DNA of 64,000 bases, taken from the NCBI GenBank assembly GCA_951812925.1, contig OX638371.1, forward strand, positions 33,516,101-33,580,100, written 5' to 3'. The DNA comes from Calliopum simillimum. Its lineage: Eukaryota; Arthropoda; Insecta; Diptera; Lauxaniidae. Below are positions 48,508-59,031 of the stretch, piece by piece. A program made the position numbers and the translations under genes. Within the stretch, counting starts at the first letter, position 1; each line of letters begins with the position of its first letter. The notes under the pieces were generated by a model. The model searched no databases. It was not told the origin of the DNA and worked only from the letters and a program-made list of their open reading frames with translations.

Positions 48508-48905
48508 TTTTCTGGGACACCCAGAGGTTCGCGAAGGTCACCCGAAGGCTTAATGCTTAAAGCGAAGAATATCTAGGTATACTAGAAGAAAAACGTGTAT
48601 CTTGAACTATCAACCATCCTTAATTGATGGGAAACCCAAATGTTTCCAAATAGTTCATAGTCAAAACGAAGAATATCTAGATATAAAAGAGGAAAAAAAA
48701 AATCTAAAGCGCACAATCGAAAAGTTTTAGTTGGTTTATTTTCTGGGACACCCGAAGGTAACCCGAACTCTTCATAGTTAAAACGAAGAATATCTAGGTA
48801 TACTAGTGGCAAAACATACATGGCGGACTATCAATAAGCTTTAATTGATTCATTTTCTGGGACACCTGAAAGTTACCCAAAGTCTTCATAGTTCAAACGA
48901 CGCCA
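48508..48905 (-). repeat. ~115-bp tandem repeat, four units
   Basis: TTTCTGGGACACCCGAAGG, TTCATAGT and AACGAAGAATATCTAGGTATACTAG recur with a period of about 115 bp (starts near 48508, 48624, 48740 and 48855). The open frame at 48582-48821 is a by-product. No gene. Origin unknown. Confidence 0.7.
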
Positions 48906-48977
48906 CGCCTAGTTTTCAAACATAGTTTTCTCTTCTTTGGCGTGTTCTGAGTTGCAAGCGTATTTTTTTTATTTTTA

Positions 48978-49119
48978 AAACCAGGATCAAGACCAAGATC
49001 AAAAATAAGAGCAAAACCAAGATCGAGACCAAGACTCAATACCAAGATCAAGCTCAAGACTCAATATCAGAATTAAGACCAAGATTGATATGGTATTGCT
49101 CTTTGTTTGCTCATCACTA
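48978..49119 (+). mobile_element. GGTCTTG-rich small element, copy 4
   Basis: Repeated AAGACCAAGA/AAGACTCAAT words and a right end TTTGCTCATCACTA as in the other three copies. The left end is not clear. Confidence 0.55.
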
Positions 49120-49440
49120 GTATTTACCACCTCTCGCCATCTTTCGGTCAAAACCATTAGGCCATACTTAGTGAATCCCTAGGGTTTCTGTTCGAAAAAC
49201 TAGAACAAGACCTTCTTGCAATCCTCTAGGGAAATCAATTTTACGCTATCACGATAATTCTGCAACGAGTGAAACAAAAGGTAATCTGAAGGTCCAAGGT
49301 CTGGTCTATAAGGTGGATGCATTAAAACTTCCCCGTCAAGCTCCCTCAGTTATTGGCGAGTCACCAAAGAAGTGTGTCGTCTTGCGTGGTCGTGATTATG
49401 AACCAGTATCGTACTTTAAACTTTGCTATTTCAATTTTCT
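49115..49440 (-). pseudogene. mariner transposase C-terminal fragment
   Basis: This is a remnant of a second, different mariner transposase. On the minus strand from about 49410 one frame reads HNHDHARRHTSLVTR (second Asp region), then after one stop GEVLMHPPYRPDLGPSDYLLFHSLQ (third Asp) and, after another stop and shift, GFTKYGLMVLTERWREVV, the C-terminal segment typical of mauritiana-type mariners. The N-terminal half and both TIRs are absent. At least two stops make it dead. It is unrelated in detail to the mariner at 9640-10930. Confidence 0.8.
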
Positions 49441-49510
49441 GAACTTTCTTTTTAGTCAACCTTATATTATGGAATATAGATCATAAAGGAAAGATCATAG
49501 AGCATATATT

Positions 49511-50455
49511 ATTGACTGTTATTTTTTTCTGTCCCGGACTGGGTCATCAAGGAAATGGTCAGCCTAGGCTAGATGCTACCAATATCGCCTCAAATGTCGA
49601 ATTAAAAAGATGTATCGCGATTAATTTGGATGTTATTAGTTTCACGAAACTGGAGCGTTGCAAGACTTCAGAAAAGTCACTAAAGAAAAACTTATCGTAT
49701 TCCAAAATGCTGCGTGAACGGGGTGGCTGATGGCACAGAACCTTGGTAGTACCTATATCAAACACTCAAATGATCGAGCCCTTACAACTTCACCCAATTT
49801 ATAAACTGTAATCCTAATTTCGAAAATTTGGAAAATAAAAATTTGGGATTTTTTCTGATGATATATCCTTTTTATGTTAACAATAGCTAATATCTAAGTA
49901 TGCAAATCTTTAGTATAAAACTTTCTTTAAGCTTAAGGAGGTAGGACTATTTAGTATTTAAGATAAATAACTTAAACATTAAATACTTTGAATTAATTTA
50001 CATTCTTCAATGCAGCTTACTATTTTAAAATTTATCAACCAAATCTCTAGTGATTTGGGATGGTTTGCTCGAGAATGTAAATTTCATTTCTGAACGATTT
50101 GTACTTAACATTAGCACATTTATTTCTTACGGTGTATAGAATGTTAATAGAAGGTAAAAGAAAAATTTTGAAAGTGAAAATAAAACCTTAAAAATTACAC
50201 TACTGAGGGTTGTAAATGCGTAAGGACCATGCAAAAGCTAAGCACTTTTCAATGATGCTTCAGTTGTGAATTTCAAAAACAAAAAAAAAAGATGCATTTT
50301 CAAGTGGAGTTTCAGCGATGAGTAGGTAAGGGTGTGTCAGCAAAAGTAAGGGTACAGGAGATCTACCATATCTAAGTAAAATAGGTGTTGCATATGCAAC
50401 TACTTGTTTGCAATTTACTTGACGCTCAAAAAGTCACATTCAAGAAGAGCTTATA
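49511..50455. other. Unassigned stretch
   Basis: A frame at 49512-49730 has no recognised domain. No repeat recognised. Confidence 0.35.
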
Positions 50456-50459
50456 CAAG

Positions 50460-51046
50460 AAAGAGAATGAGAGAGAGAGAGAACTAAAGAGAAAATGTCT
50501 AACTGAAAATACCTACTGTGTACTTGTCAAATGGTCAGAGCGGTATACGGAAATGTCATGCAATTTTTGTAAACAAACAGACAAAATTGTATGACAATAT
50601 AATAGACTGAGAATAGGTAAATTTAAGAGATTGGGATAATAGTGCACGCAGCGCCATCTGTTATTGAAAATATGCATTAAATAAAGAGCGACAATTGAGT
50701 AAGCCGAGCAATATACAAATAAGCATGTATGTTAAAATTATTTTCTCAACTGAGAATGCTTCAGTTGAGAATGAGAGCGAGCATAAATGCATTCAAAAGA
50801 TACTGTATCTTCAACACTACGTACCTATAACGTGAAACTTAATTAAATTTTAGCCGATACAAGAACCAATTTTGCTCATAATACTTTAACGCTCTGTGTC
50901 TATTGAAGACTTTACTCATTTTGTTTTTGTTTGTATACTTAATAGAGTACCGTTGCGTTGCAATGTCATGTCTTGTGCGCTCTTTCTCGCTCACTGGCCT
51001 CAGCGTTGCGTATCTCACATTTGCTTGCCAAATACGCGACGTTGTC
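50460..51046 (+). promoter_or_regulatory. Proximal upstream region with GAGA-type sites
   Basis: 50465-50482 is a GA repeat (GAGAGAGAGAGAGA), the binding sequence of GAGA factor in flies. CTCTTTCTCGCTC at 50979-50991 is a CT-rich site about 60 bp before the proposed start. No TATA box is seen at -30. The function as promoter-proximal DNA is inferred from the Inr/DPE that follows. Confidence 0.5.
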
Positions 51047-51080
51047 AGTTGAGTCGAAAGCGTTAAACCAAGCGGACGTG
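51041..51080 (+). promoter_or_regulatory. TATA-less core promoter: Inr + DPE
   Basis: TCAGTT at 51045-51050 matches the fly Initiator with A+1 at 51047. GGACG at 51074-51078 matches the DPE RGWYV at exactly +28 to +32, and ACGT at +30 to +33 matches the second part of the bridge element. Inr-DPE spacing is strict in real fly promoters, so the exact register is strong evidence. Confidence 0.75.
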
Positions 51081-52036
51081 AAAAAATTGTGCAAATTCGT
51101 ATTGAAAAACTCGTTTTGTATGCGAAATTTTTTGTGAATTCTACGCGTTCGCGTTAAATCGTTTGTTGACGGCAATAGTCGTTTTTGCTGTGTTGAAGCG
51201 ATAAACAAACACATAGATACTGGTGCTGCTGGTGTTTAAGTAAAAGTATCTGCCCGATACATGCAAATGTTTAATTAATTAAATCAAGTGTGAGAAAACG
51301 AAAACGTTGCACCGCGCGCACCCCGCATTTTAAAAAGTAATAAAATTGTGTGCAATTAAACGTTGCAATTCTTGCATCGAATTACAAAAAAGTATCTGTA
51401 TCTGCAAGTACGTTCGGTCAGTGCTCGTTTTGGTTAACTTATTCAGTGTGTGCGTGCGTTTGTATCTCGCGCCCAAAAGGGTCAGCATCAGCTGTTGTCA
51501 AAATTCTAATCGACTGCTTCAGCTGGTGTCGTTGCGTTCTGTTTTCGCCGTGTATCTTGAAAATTTTTGTATTTAAGAATTCAATTTTGTGCCGCACCCT
51601 TCGTTGCACATTCGGTTAATCAAAAATACGTTTGTTTTTATTACCCCCATTGTCATTGCCATTGCCACTGCCAGTGCCAATGTGATTCCATTCGCTTTAT
51701 AGCCGAGCACAACAGGAGCAGGAGTACCAACTAACTACCAACAAACGAACGAGCGAAAAGCTGTTGCCGCCGTCGCCGCGTGTTTTCATTATCATCTCAT
51801 TAGATTTGATAATTGCGTCCATTCGTGCAACACGGCGCGGCACTTTCATGCGATTGTAGCGCCACCTCCGCTATCGCCGCGTAGTCGAACATCATTAAAA
51901 CTTTGCATTTATTTTGTGTAGAAATAAAAAAGCGCAAGTCAGAGTCTTTGGATTAAAATTTTATTTCGATTGTATTGTTCTTCTTCTGTGTTTTGTGATT
52001 TTGTGTGTGCGAAAACTTTGCGCAATTAAAACAGAG
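51047..52036 (+). other. Probable non-coding first exon (5' UTR) of a host gene
   Basis: About 990 nt from the Inr A+1 to a consensus splice donor (CAGAG|GTGAGT at 52036/52037). The segment is clearly less A/T-rich than its surroundings and holds CAACAGGAGCAGG- and GCCATTGCCACTGCC-like words typical of fly leaders. No frame gives a convincing protein; the short frames at 51346-51619 and 51914-52123 would be upstream ORFs (the last crosses the donor). A long, uORF-bearing leader with an Inr/DPE promoter is common among fly developmental and neuronal genes, but I cannot name this gene. Its coding exons must lie right of 64000 or be unrecognised. Confidence 0.65.
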
Positions 52037-53373
52037 GTGAGTTTTTTAATGAAATTGCATTCACTCATTTATTCATTCATTCATTTGTTCATTCATTTGC
52101 TGCTTGTTTTAATGAAGTTATGAACAACGCGAATATGCGGCGAGTGTCTCGAATTTCGCAAATTTGCTTTTAATGCCAACCAGACATTATATTTTAATGA
52201 GCTTTGCAAGTTTGTGCATAAAATATATGGGGGGGCCGTTCATAAAGCGCGCTCTTAAAAAGTGGAGGGGGTATGGATTGCCTGGCTTGAAAATATTTGA
52301 CGTACTGATTGCTAATTGAAGAAAATGCGATGAGATGTGTTAAACGGGAAGAGTGGAAAAATATGTTGCATTTTACGTACCTAGTTATGTCCTATGAGAA
52401 GATTTTTTTCTGAGGATCTGGAGTTTTAAGTCTGTAAAATATTTTTTTTTTTTCAAGGATAAACATCTGTTAATTATCTAAGAACATTCGTATCAAAAAA
52501 TTTAAGAAAAGTTTAACTTGGTCTGCTTACTTCATAAGAAACTAACATAGCGATTTTGCGGAGTAGGGTTTCGCAGTCGATTGCCAGTAATCATGACGAA
52601 AATAATATCAGATTCGCCAAATTGACTCTAGTTCTCCAGATATCTTTGTTTTTTTTTGCGTCTTTAATTTTTTGAGTTAATTCAGAAATCTCCAGAAATC
52701 TTTGCTGAAAAGATCAAAAATAGCTGTTTTCTTTGTATGGAGTTGAAATGGGTGATAACTCGGAAATTAAGAATCTAATTGGAAAAGTCAAAAGCTTAGT
52801 TTTAATGAGGAAGGCGCGGATATCTCGCCCTGTGTAATTTACGGGAAATTCTCCCATCCAAAATTGTTTTTTTAATGTTATGTGAAATTGATCTGCTTAC
52901 TTCAGATACCTTGGGGTACTTTAATTAATTTTCATTGGACTTAATTATTCACATACAACATATTCCAACTTTTTCTGCTAAAACTTGCCACCTGGTTTTC
53001 GTTGGAAAAACCTGTTTGATGGCCATGTTTACATTTAAAGTTCTCATTTGTCAAATCGAAGAAATATCTTGCTTCAAAGTGAACAATGACAATTCACGAC
53101 GAATGCACAAAAAAAATACCAAAGAAAGGAAAAGAGACAATTTCGCACACTCCATGAAATGTTGACTATGCACTAGATAGTATCACAAAAAAAAAGTTCG
53201 CTGTAAGCCCCCCATTTTGAAAGCTTATCGGTTTTGATTTTTGAGGAAAAAAAAATTTTTTTCGACCTCGACGCTATTTGTTTTTTCCTATTGCTCCGCC
53301 ATTTGACGTCCGATCATCAAGTATGGTTAATCGTTGTAAATGTCTTGATGTGGGCTATATTTCATTCATAAAA
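52037..53373 (+). other. Start of the putative first intron, nothing else recognised
   Basis: It begins with the GTGAGT donor. It contains ATTCATTCATTC repeats (52065-52095) and 52740-52820, which resembles 41195-41280. No acceptor-flanked ORF was found. Confidence 0.4.
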
Positions 53374-53746
53374 GTAATTTATCTCAAATGTTTTTTTCGA
53401 CTAGTTGTACTCATTATCTCAGTTTCTTCCACACTGAGGTGCCAAGAGCACTTCATAGAATTGAAACCCATAAAAAATTTTAAAATTCATCTCTGCGAAG
53501 TTTGCTCAAATTGTGAAATTGAAGAACAGGATGTTTCAAAAACAATAATCGCCCCTATGCAATATTAACTTTTTTAACATTTGACATTTCAAACAGTATG
53601 CAAATGAACAATTTGAGGAAACTTTGTAGAGATGAATTTTATGATTTTTTATGGGCTTTAATTCTATGAAGTGCTTTTGTCACCTTAGGGTGGTAGAAAC
53701 TGAGATAATGAGTACGACTAGTTGAAAAAAACATTTGAGATAAATT
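53374..53746. repeat. Foldback: 140-bp arms with 95-bp loop
   Basis: The left arm 53374-53513 and right arm 53609-53746 are inverted. Matching landmarks: ATTTATCTCAAATGTTTTTTTC and its complement, CATTATCTCAGTTTCT and its complement, CACTTCATAGAATTGAA and its complement. Target duplications not identified. The frame at 53278-53568 crosses it and is not a gene. Confidence 0.8.
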
Positions 53747-53813
53747 ATTGAAAAAAAAAAAAAAATACGCGAAAAGTTTAATTTGAGAAATCTTTTTAAA
53801 TTTTTGTAATGAA

Positions 53814-53960
53814 ATACAGTAGACCCCGCTTAATTGACCCCCTTTTAATTGACTTCCCCGGATAATTGAACTAAAAAAAGCTTAGTGAAACTGACCTCAA
53901 TGAAAAAGGCACCCAAATCCCCCGTTAATTGATTCCCGCTTATGTTAATTCTTAAAAGTT
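53814..53960 (+). mobile_element. End of a pogo/Tigger-like element (fragment)
   Basis: TA then CAGTAGACCCCGCTTAATTG, followed by repeated TTAATTGAC words, resembles the TIR of pogo/Tigger-type elements, which also use TA targets. I find no matching right end in the window. Confidence 0.35.
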
Positions 53961-56207
53961 TAAATATTAAAAAATTAACTTATTTTGGTCTGAACTAGCT
54001 ACCGTTGACTCAGCTTGAGTAATATGCAGTTTTTTTGAAGCTTACAAAGTTAATTGAGTGTAAAAATCTATGAACGTGTCAAATGTGCTATAACTGTAAT
54101 CTTATAGAACTACTGATATTCTTTTTTTACACAAATACATATGTATGTGCCCATATAATGACTCAATGAATACTACTTTATAAATTTGAGAAGGGTAGGA
54201 AGAAGTATACGTTACTTCCGCGCACTTATTCGTATGTACTACAAACTACAAAAAAATAGAATAATAGTGAATAAAAAAATATGCAAAAAATAAACACGTT
54301 CGAGGACAATAACGGACTACAATATTGTTTGAAGGACGAAAAGTCAAACGTATAGCAATTGTGTTGCTTTTTGTACGCTTTTGGGAAATAACAATTGGAA
54401 GTATTACATATGCAAAACTTCGTTTTAAAGCAAACTCTTCTTAAACTTCGGAATAGCGCACGAATAGTCAGGAGCTCATAGCTCAGGTGGATTACAAGAA
54501 TAATTCCATTAGACTAATTTTGATACATATTAAGGACTGAAAATATCTCGATAATTTCTGTCAAAAAACATATTTTCTAACGTTAAGCTTATTTTCTGAT
54601 ACTAAGTTACTTGCTTAAATAGAATTGTAGTTTTATAGGGAATTATAAAAACAAATTTCAGTTGAATTACTTATACGTATAAATCAAAATACAAAAAATC
54701 ATGCTGGATTTCTAGAAAAACATCCATCTTCAAGCAATGAGAAATTGTACATATAAATATCTACTATCTTAACTTAATGAAACTGTTACACGATATTTCA
54801 ATGCGTCATGTAGGAGAAAAAAAAGTTAATTGAATGAATGATAAGCGTAAAAGGTGTGCATTACTCAGCTTTATCAAATATTGATTTCAAGATAAGCAGA
54901 AGCTCACTGTAACTGATAAGATAAAAATTAAATCGTACAAAGTATTTCTGTCTTTTTTTTTTTTAAGAAAAATAACAAAAAAACTGTTCATTGTGCGATA
55001 GTGGGGGTAATGATTCCATACGTAATTTTTTTCTTTCCAATTTGTGTAATAAAATATAACGCAACATATTGGTTTTCATTCTTAATGAAAAACATATAAC
55101 GTTTTTTTTTCAAAATTTTTCTGTAGGTCCTCTTAAAAAAGTTATCTTAACTCACCTTTGCTTCTAAGCATTTGAAAAATATTTTTCATTTTAGAACAAA
55201 ACTATTCAATATTTTGCAATAGTTCTGAAGCAAAGGCGCATAAGGTCAGTTGACTTTCAGTAAAATACTTTAGTAGAGGTCTTCTGGAAAATTAAAAAAA
55301 AAAAAAATTCATTAAATTAATTTTTCCTGGATTCTTAAAACTGAGCTATTTATTTAGTTTTTTCTTAAGTTATGTTATTTACTTCTATAATTAAAAAAAA
55401 AAAAAAAAAATTTTGAGTCAGTTGTGTCACTTTGTTTCTAAGCAAAATTATGTATATACATATAATTTTTTTCAGTAGTTTTTTTCGCAATGTTGCTACG
55501 AAGGCTTAGAACCTGACATTTTTGTAATAAATATTCCTCAGAAACTATTATTTATGTATATGGAATGAACTAAAAAAAAATTAATGAAACGGTTTTGGGC
55601 AATTTTTCAATTTCAAGATAATTTAAACCTGGGCAATGCCCAGTGATGCACTATCGTTTGCTCTTCTTTGTAATCGACGAACTGTCAAATAACACGTAGT
55701 CAGTAACGTTATACGATACAATCGATACACAATTGGAACACTTTTGGTACTAATGACAGATTATGCATTGCATTTTGACCATTTTTGATACAATTGATAA
55801 TTTAAGTGAATTTATTATAGTTTTAGTTGTAGTTCATTATAGACTACTTAAAAAAAAAATAGACCAAGGATTGGACTATTGAGACAATTGACTTCGTCGG
55901 TCCTATAGGGTTACTTGAAGTGCAAAACTACAAAGAGGAGCAAAATAACAAGCAATCGCTTATTACTTTTTTCCCACGTTTACTAGAACTGTCAAACTGC
56001 TAGGCATCCCTAATGATAGTTTCTGACTGATTCAGAGTTTAAATCATTGTTGTACACAACAGCATCCTCAGTAAAAACGGCAATGCTGAATGTGCCCATA
56101 CCAAATATTATTAGTGATGAATTTGTTTTTAGGGGCGTGGCATCGCCCATTTTACCAGTCAAACCTTATTTGTCCTGGTGCTCTGTTCATACTTATCAAA
56201 CCTCATT
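53961..56207. other. A/T-rich intronic stretch
   Basis: No gene recognised. 55115-55290 shows a weak inverted similarity (TAGGTCCTCTTAAAAAAGTT/AGAGGTC; CACCTTTGCTTC/GAAGCAAAGG), perhaps a decayed foldback. Homopolymer tracts are common. 56130-56150 has GGGGCGTGGCATCGCCC, a HINE-like box. Confidence 0.4.
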
Positions 56208-56913
56208 CATCCCAAGAAGAAAAGAAGTGCTTCAAAAACCCTTCTGAAGTGCATCCTTTTCAACAACAAGCGCTTCCGCTCCGTAAGAACAATACTTTAT
56301 TTTTAACATTGCATGTCATAGGATGTAAGTGAGTAAAAGCTTACCGCAGCCTTACCAAAAAAGAGTTTTTAAAGCGCTTATTTGTAATGCTGCGGTAGGC
56401 GTTTTTCAATAAAATTAAAAAAAGAAAAAAAAAAACAGGATTTGAGTCCATGACCGTCCGCGTGCTAGATATTTTTTCTTACATTTATCAACCCCTTAGA
56501 CCGCTACACCAATGCCCGATGATATGAAGAGGTATTAAATTTGTACATACTTATATTAAGCAAATGCTGTCCAAACAGAATTTGACATTCAAATGCTCCT
56601 GCAGCATTACATATGTAGAATCATTGTGCAATCAGTTTCAATTCTAGTAAGCAAAAGTAAATACAAAAAGAAAAAGGAAAATAGAAGAGTGAAATAAAAA
56701 AAGGTTGCATAACAAATATTTTAATAAAAAAAAAAAATAAAGCTAAAACAAATAAAAAAAGGAAAAAAAAATCACCCGGGCTGGGTTCGAACTCACTGTT
56801 CTTACTGCAGCCTTATAAAAAATCATAGTGAAAGTGCTTCTAAATTTCTATGGGGACAAGCACTTTTGAAGTGCTTGGATCAGAAGCGCTAGAAATTTTT
56901 TTCTCTTGGGATG
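56208..56913. mobile_element. TIR element enclosing tRNA-like modules
   Basis: The ends CATCCCAAGAAGAAAAGAAG (left) and CATCCCAAGAGAAAAAAATT (right, complement) are inverted, and both continue with GCTTC/GCACTTC-rich, self-complementary stretches. The interior holds A-rich tracts and two tRNA-like modules, 56438-56520 (minus) and 56772-56810. The layout (arms around tRNA-like modules) repeats that of 44165-45135, although the sequences differ. Confidence 0.6.
56438..56520 (-). repeat. tRNA-like module, family shared with 62490 and 63501
   Basis: Minus strand: A-box-like GGTGTAGCGGTCTAAGG, an A/T-rich insert, then GCGGACGGTC and B-box GGACTCAAATCC. The adjoining body (56521-56575, GTATTAAATTTGTACATA then AGCAAATG.TGTCCAA) is shared with the two later copies. 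Not a tRNA gene, as it has no paired acceptor ends. Confidence 0.55.
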
Positions 56914-58300
56914 TGCATTAAATATTTTCAGAGATATGATGAAGTGAGTTTTTTGGGGTTTGGTACCGCCATTTTTTCCTTGCTGCTTTTTACATATGTA
57001 CCAAATCACATCCATTTACGTTAAATAGTTTCAGAGATGTGTTGATTTAATTTTTTGGCTCACGGCTTACTTTTCTGTGGAAATACCCATACATTAAAAA
57101 AAAAAAGTTATTCTGTTAAAATTAATGTCAATAAACTTATATAAAAGGAAGCAAATTTGTTTTTTATTTAATGTTTGTGTCTATCATTTCCTGTTCATTT
57201 TGTTTTAACATAAATTCAATATTTAATTTTGTTTAAATATCCGCTGAGATTAGAGTTGAATTCTTATAGGTTCTAAAGATATAACGATTTTTCGAACTAA
57301 TTGCAATCCCATTTCATATAACAGAGTCATTGTTGGTTGCTCCGTGGATGGCAGCACTAGGTTTCTTATGAAATAAACCAAGTCTACTATTTAAAGTGAC
57401 ACATCAACGGTCCTTAGTGTCCGGTAAAACATATTGAAATTTAGAGAAAAAAATACAGCATTTTTTTTGAACATCGATGTAGGGAAAACAATCACCTTCT
57501 CAAATTTGTATTTTGTATGTAGCTTAAATTCGTATTCTTACTGGGTACCTAGTTACTACATATGAGCATTAGCGTGTTTTTTTTTTGTTGTCTATTTATC
57601 AGATATTTTTTCATACATATTGTATCTCTAAATGTTGCGACAAATAGCAGATAATTGACGTTACAATCCACCATTGCAAAATAATTAAACAAATAAGATG
57701 AGACGCAACCTGTAATTAACGTAGTTTATCAAATTTTGTTTACTTAATTAATGAAGCAGCAGTTTTATTCACACATTTGATGATGTTGTTGTTGTTGTGG
57801 TAGTTGTTGTCTGATGTCTTTAATTTGTTTTTAATTTCTGAAAACGTTGCACAACGTTTTTTCGGTTTTTTCTCGCTGTTTTTAACCTTGAGGTGCCAGC
57901 AGCACCGTTTTTGTTTACACATTTTAATTATCAACATTTGTCTTTTTTTTTTCAAGTTGGTACCCCCTCCCCCGAAATAATAACAGCTCTTCACCAGCCC
58001 AGATACTTAACATTTGCTAGTGTTTCACTTGAAATTTTATCTAGTGGTTTCCTAATCTAATTCGTGCAGCTTCCAGATAAAAATGTGTAAAATATCATTT
58101 TGTAGAAGCCAAAAAAACAACAAATTCAGGGTAAAAATAAAAAAAAAAAAACTGTATATTTACCTAACATTGAATACTTGAAGATACACTTGGGTTTGTT
58201 TATCTTTTTCATGATACTCCAAACCAAAAAGAATTGTGTGTGTAGCTAAATTCGTAAATGCTTTGAAATGGATACGACAGCGCACAACTAGAACGACGAA
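56914..58300. other. A/T-rich stretch with GTT tract
   Basis: 57782-57800 is a GTT microsatellite. The minus-strand frame 57740-57994 is low-complexity Lys/Asn-rich and not supported as a gene. Confidence 0.4.
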
Positions 58301-58304
58301 TAAT

Positions 58305-58355
58305 ATTAGTAAGGGTGTTAACTTTGGTTTTGCCAAAATTAAATACCCTACATCT
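58305..58355 (-). mobile_element. 3' terminal fragment of a DINE-1/HINE-type element
   Basis: TTAGTAAGGGTGTTAAC, TTTGGTTTTGCCAAA (decayed hairpin) and AAATACCCTACA in the order of copy C's 3' end. Nothing of the interior or 5' end remains. Confidence 0.65.
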
Positions 58356-58799
58356 CATATCATAAGAGTTACAATTAAATCTGTCAGCTTGAATAGGTAC
58401 ATTGGAAGTTATTGTACGGATTTGACATAATTTATACTTTATTTCTGGTGTTTGTGTTTAGTTCAATAGCATTACGTTAAAAATAATTTTGTAATACATA
58501 TAATATCTTTAATAATGATATCCGATAGATATTCATATTTTGTAAATTTTAATTATCACTTTCATCTCGAAAATATAATGATTACGACTTTTGGCCAGCT
58601 TTTAAGGATTTTAAACCAGTGTGCGACGGTATCTCAAAAGTAAGAAGGACTCTTAAAAACGTTATCAACATCGGTTTTTTTATTTTCGTTCCGAGCAAAA
58701 CCAATGGAGCACTTTTTATTTTCCTGAAGGCTCATTTTAAGAAAAAATCAATTTCTTTGCTCATGACTTTTTTTTCACAGAATGGATATCCAAATATGC
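58356..58799. other. Unassigned A/T-rich stretch
   Basis: The segment between the helentron scrap and the Transib-arm-like fragment. Short frames at 58236-58430 and 58619-58810 have no domain. Nothing recognised. Confidence 0.35.
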
Positions 58800-59025
58800 T
58801 TGGAAAATAAAAATTATGATTTGAAGCATAGATAATACTCGATTCCGTAGGTTGAATTTTTTTTTGCATTTTTCAATTAGGAGGTCGGAACGAGGAACGA
58901 TTTTCTTCTCAAAAGCAAGGTATCTTACAAAAAAAGTTTATAACGAATAAAATGCTCAAAATCGTCCAATGAATACTTGTGAAATTTATCAGAATTATTG
59001 AAACTTTTTAAATTTTTCTTCTGAA
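58800..59025 (+). mobile_element. Fragment related to the Transib-type palindrome arm
   Basis: AAGGTATCTTACAAAAAAAGT, AATAAAATGCTCAAAATCGTCC and ACTTGTGAAATTTATC follow the same order as the arm at 18480-18560 (and inverted at 18640-18730). No CACAGTG terminus was found here. It suggests an older relative, cut short by the element at 59032. Confidence 0.5.
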
Positions 59026-59031
59026 ACTATA

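Noticed and set aside
51346..51619. Two overlapping frames inside the proposed first exon
   Set aside because: They lie in two frames over the same bases with no domain; they are better read as upstream ORFs or chance.
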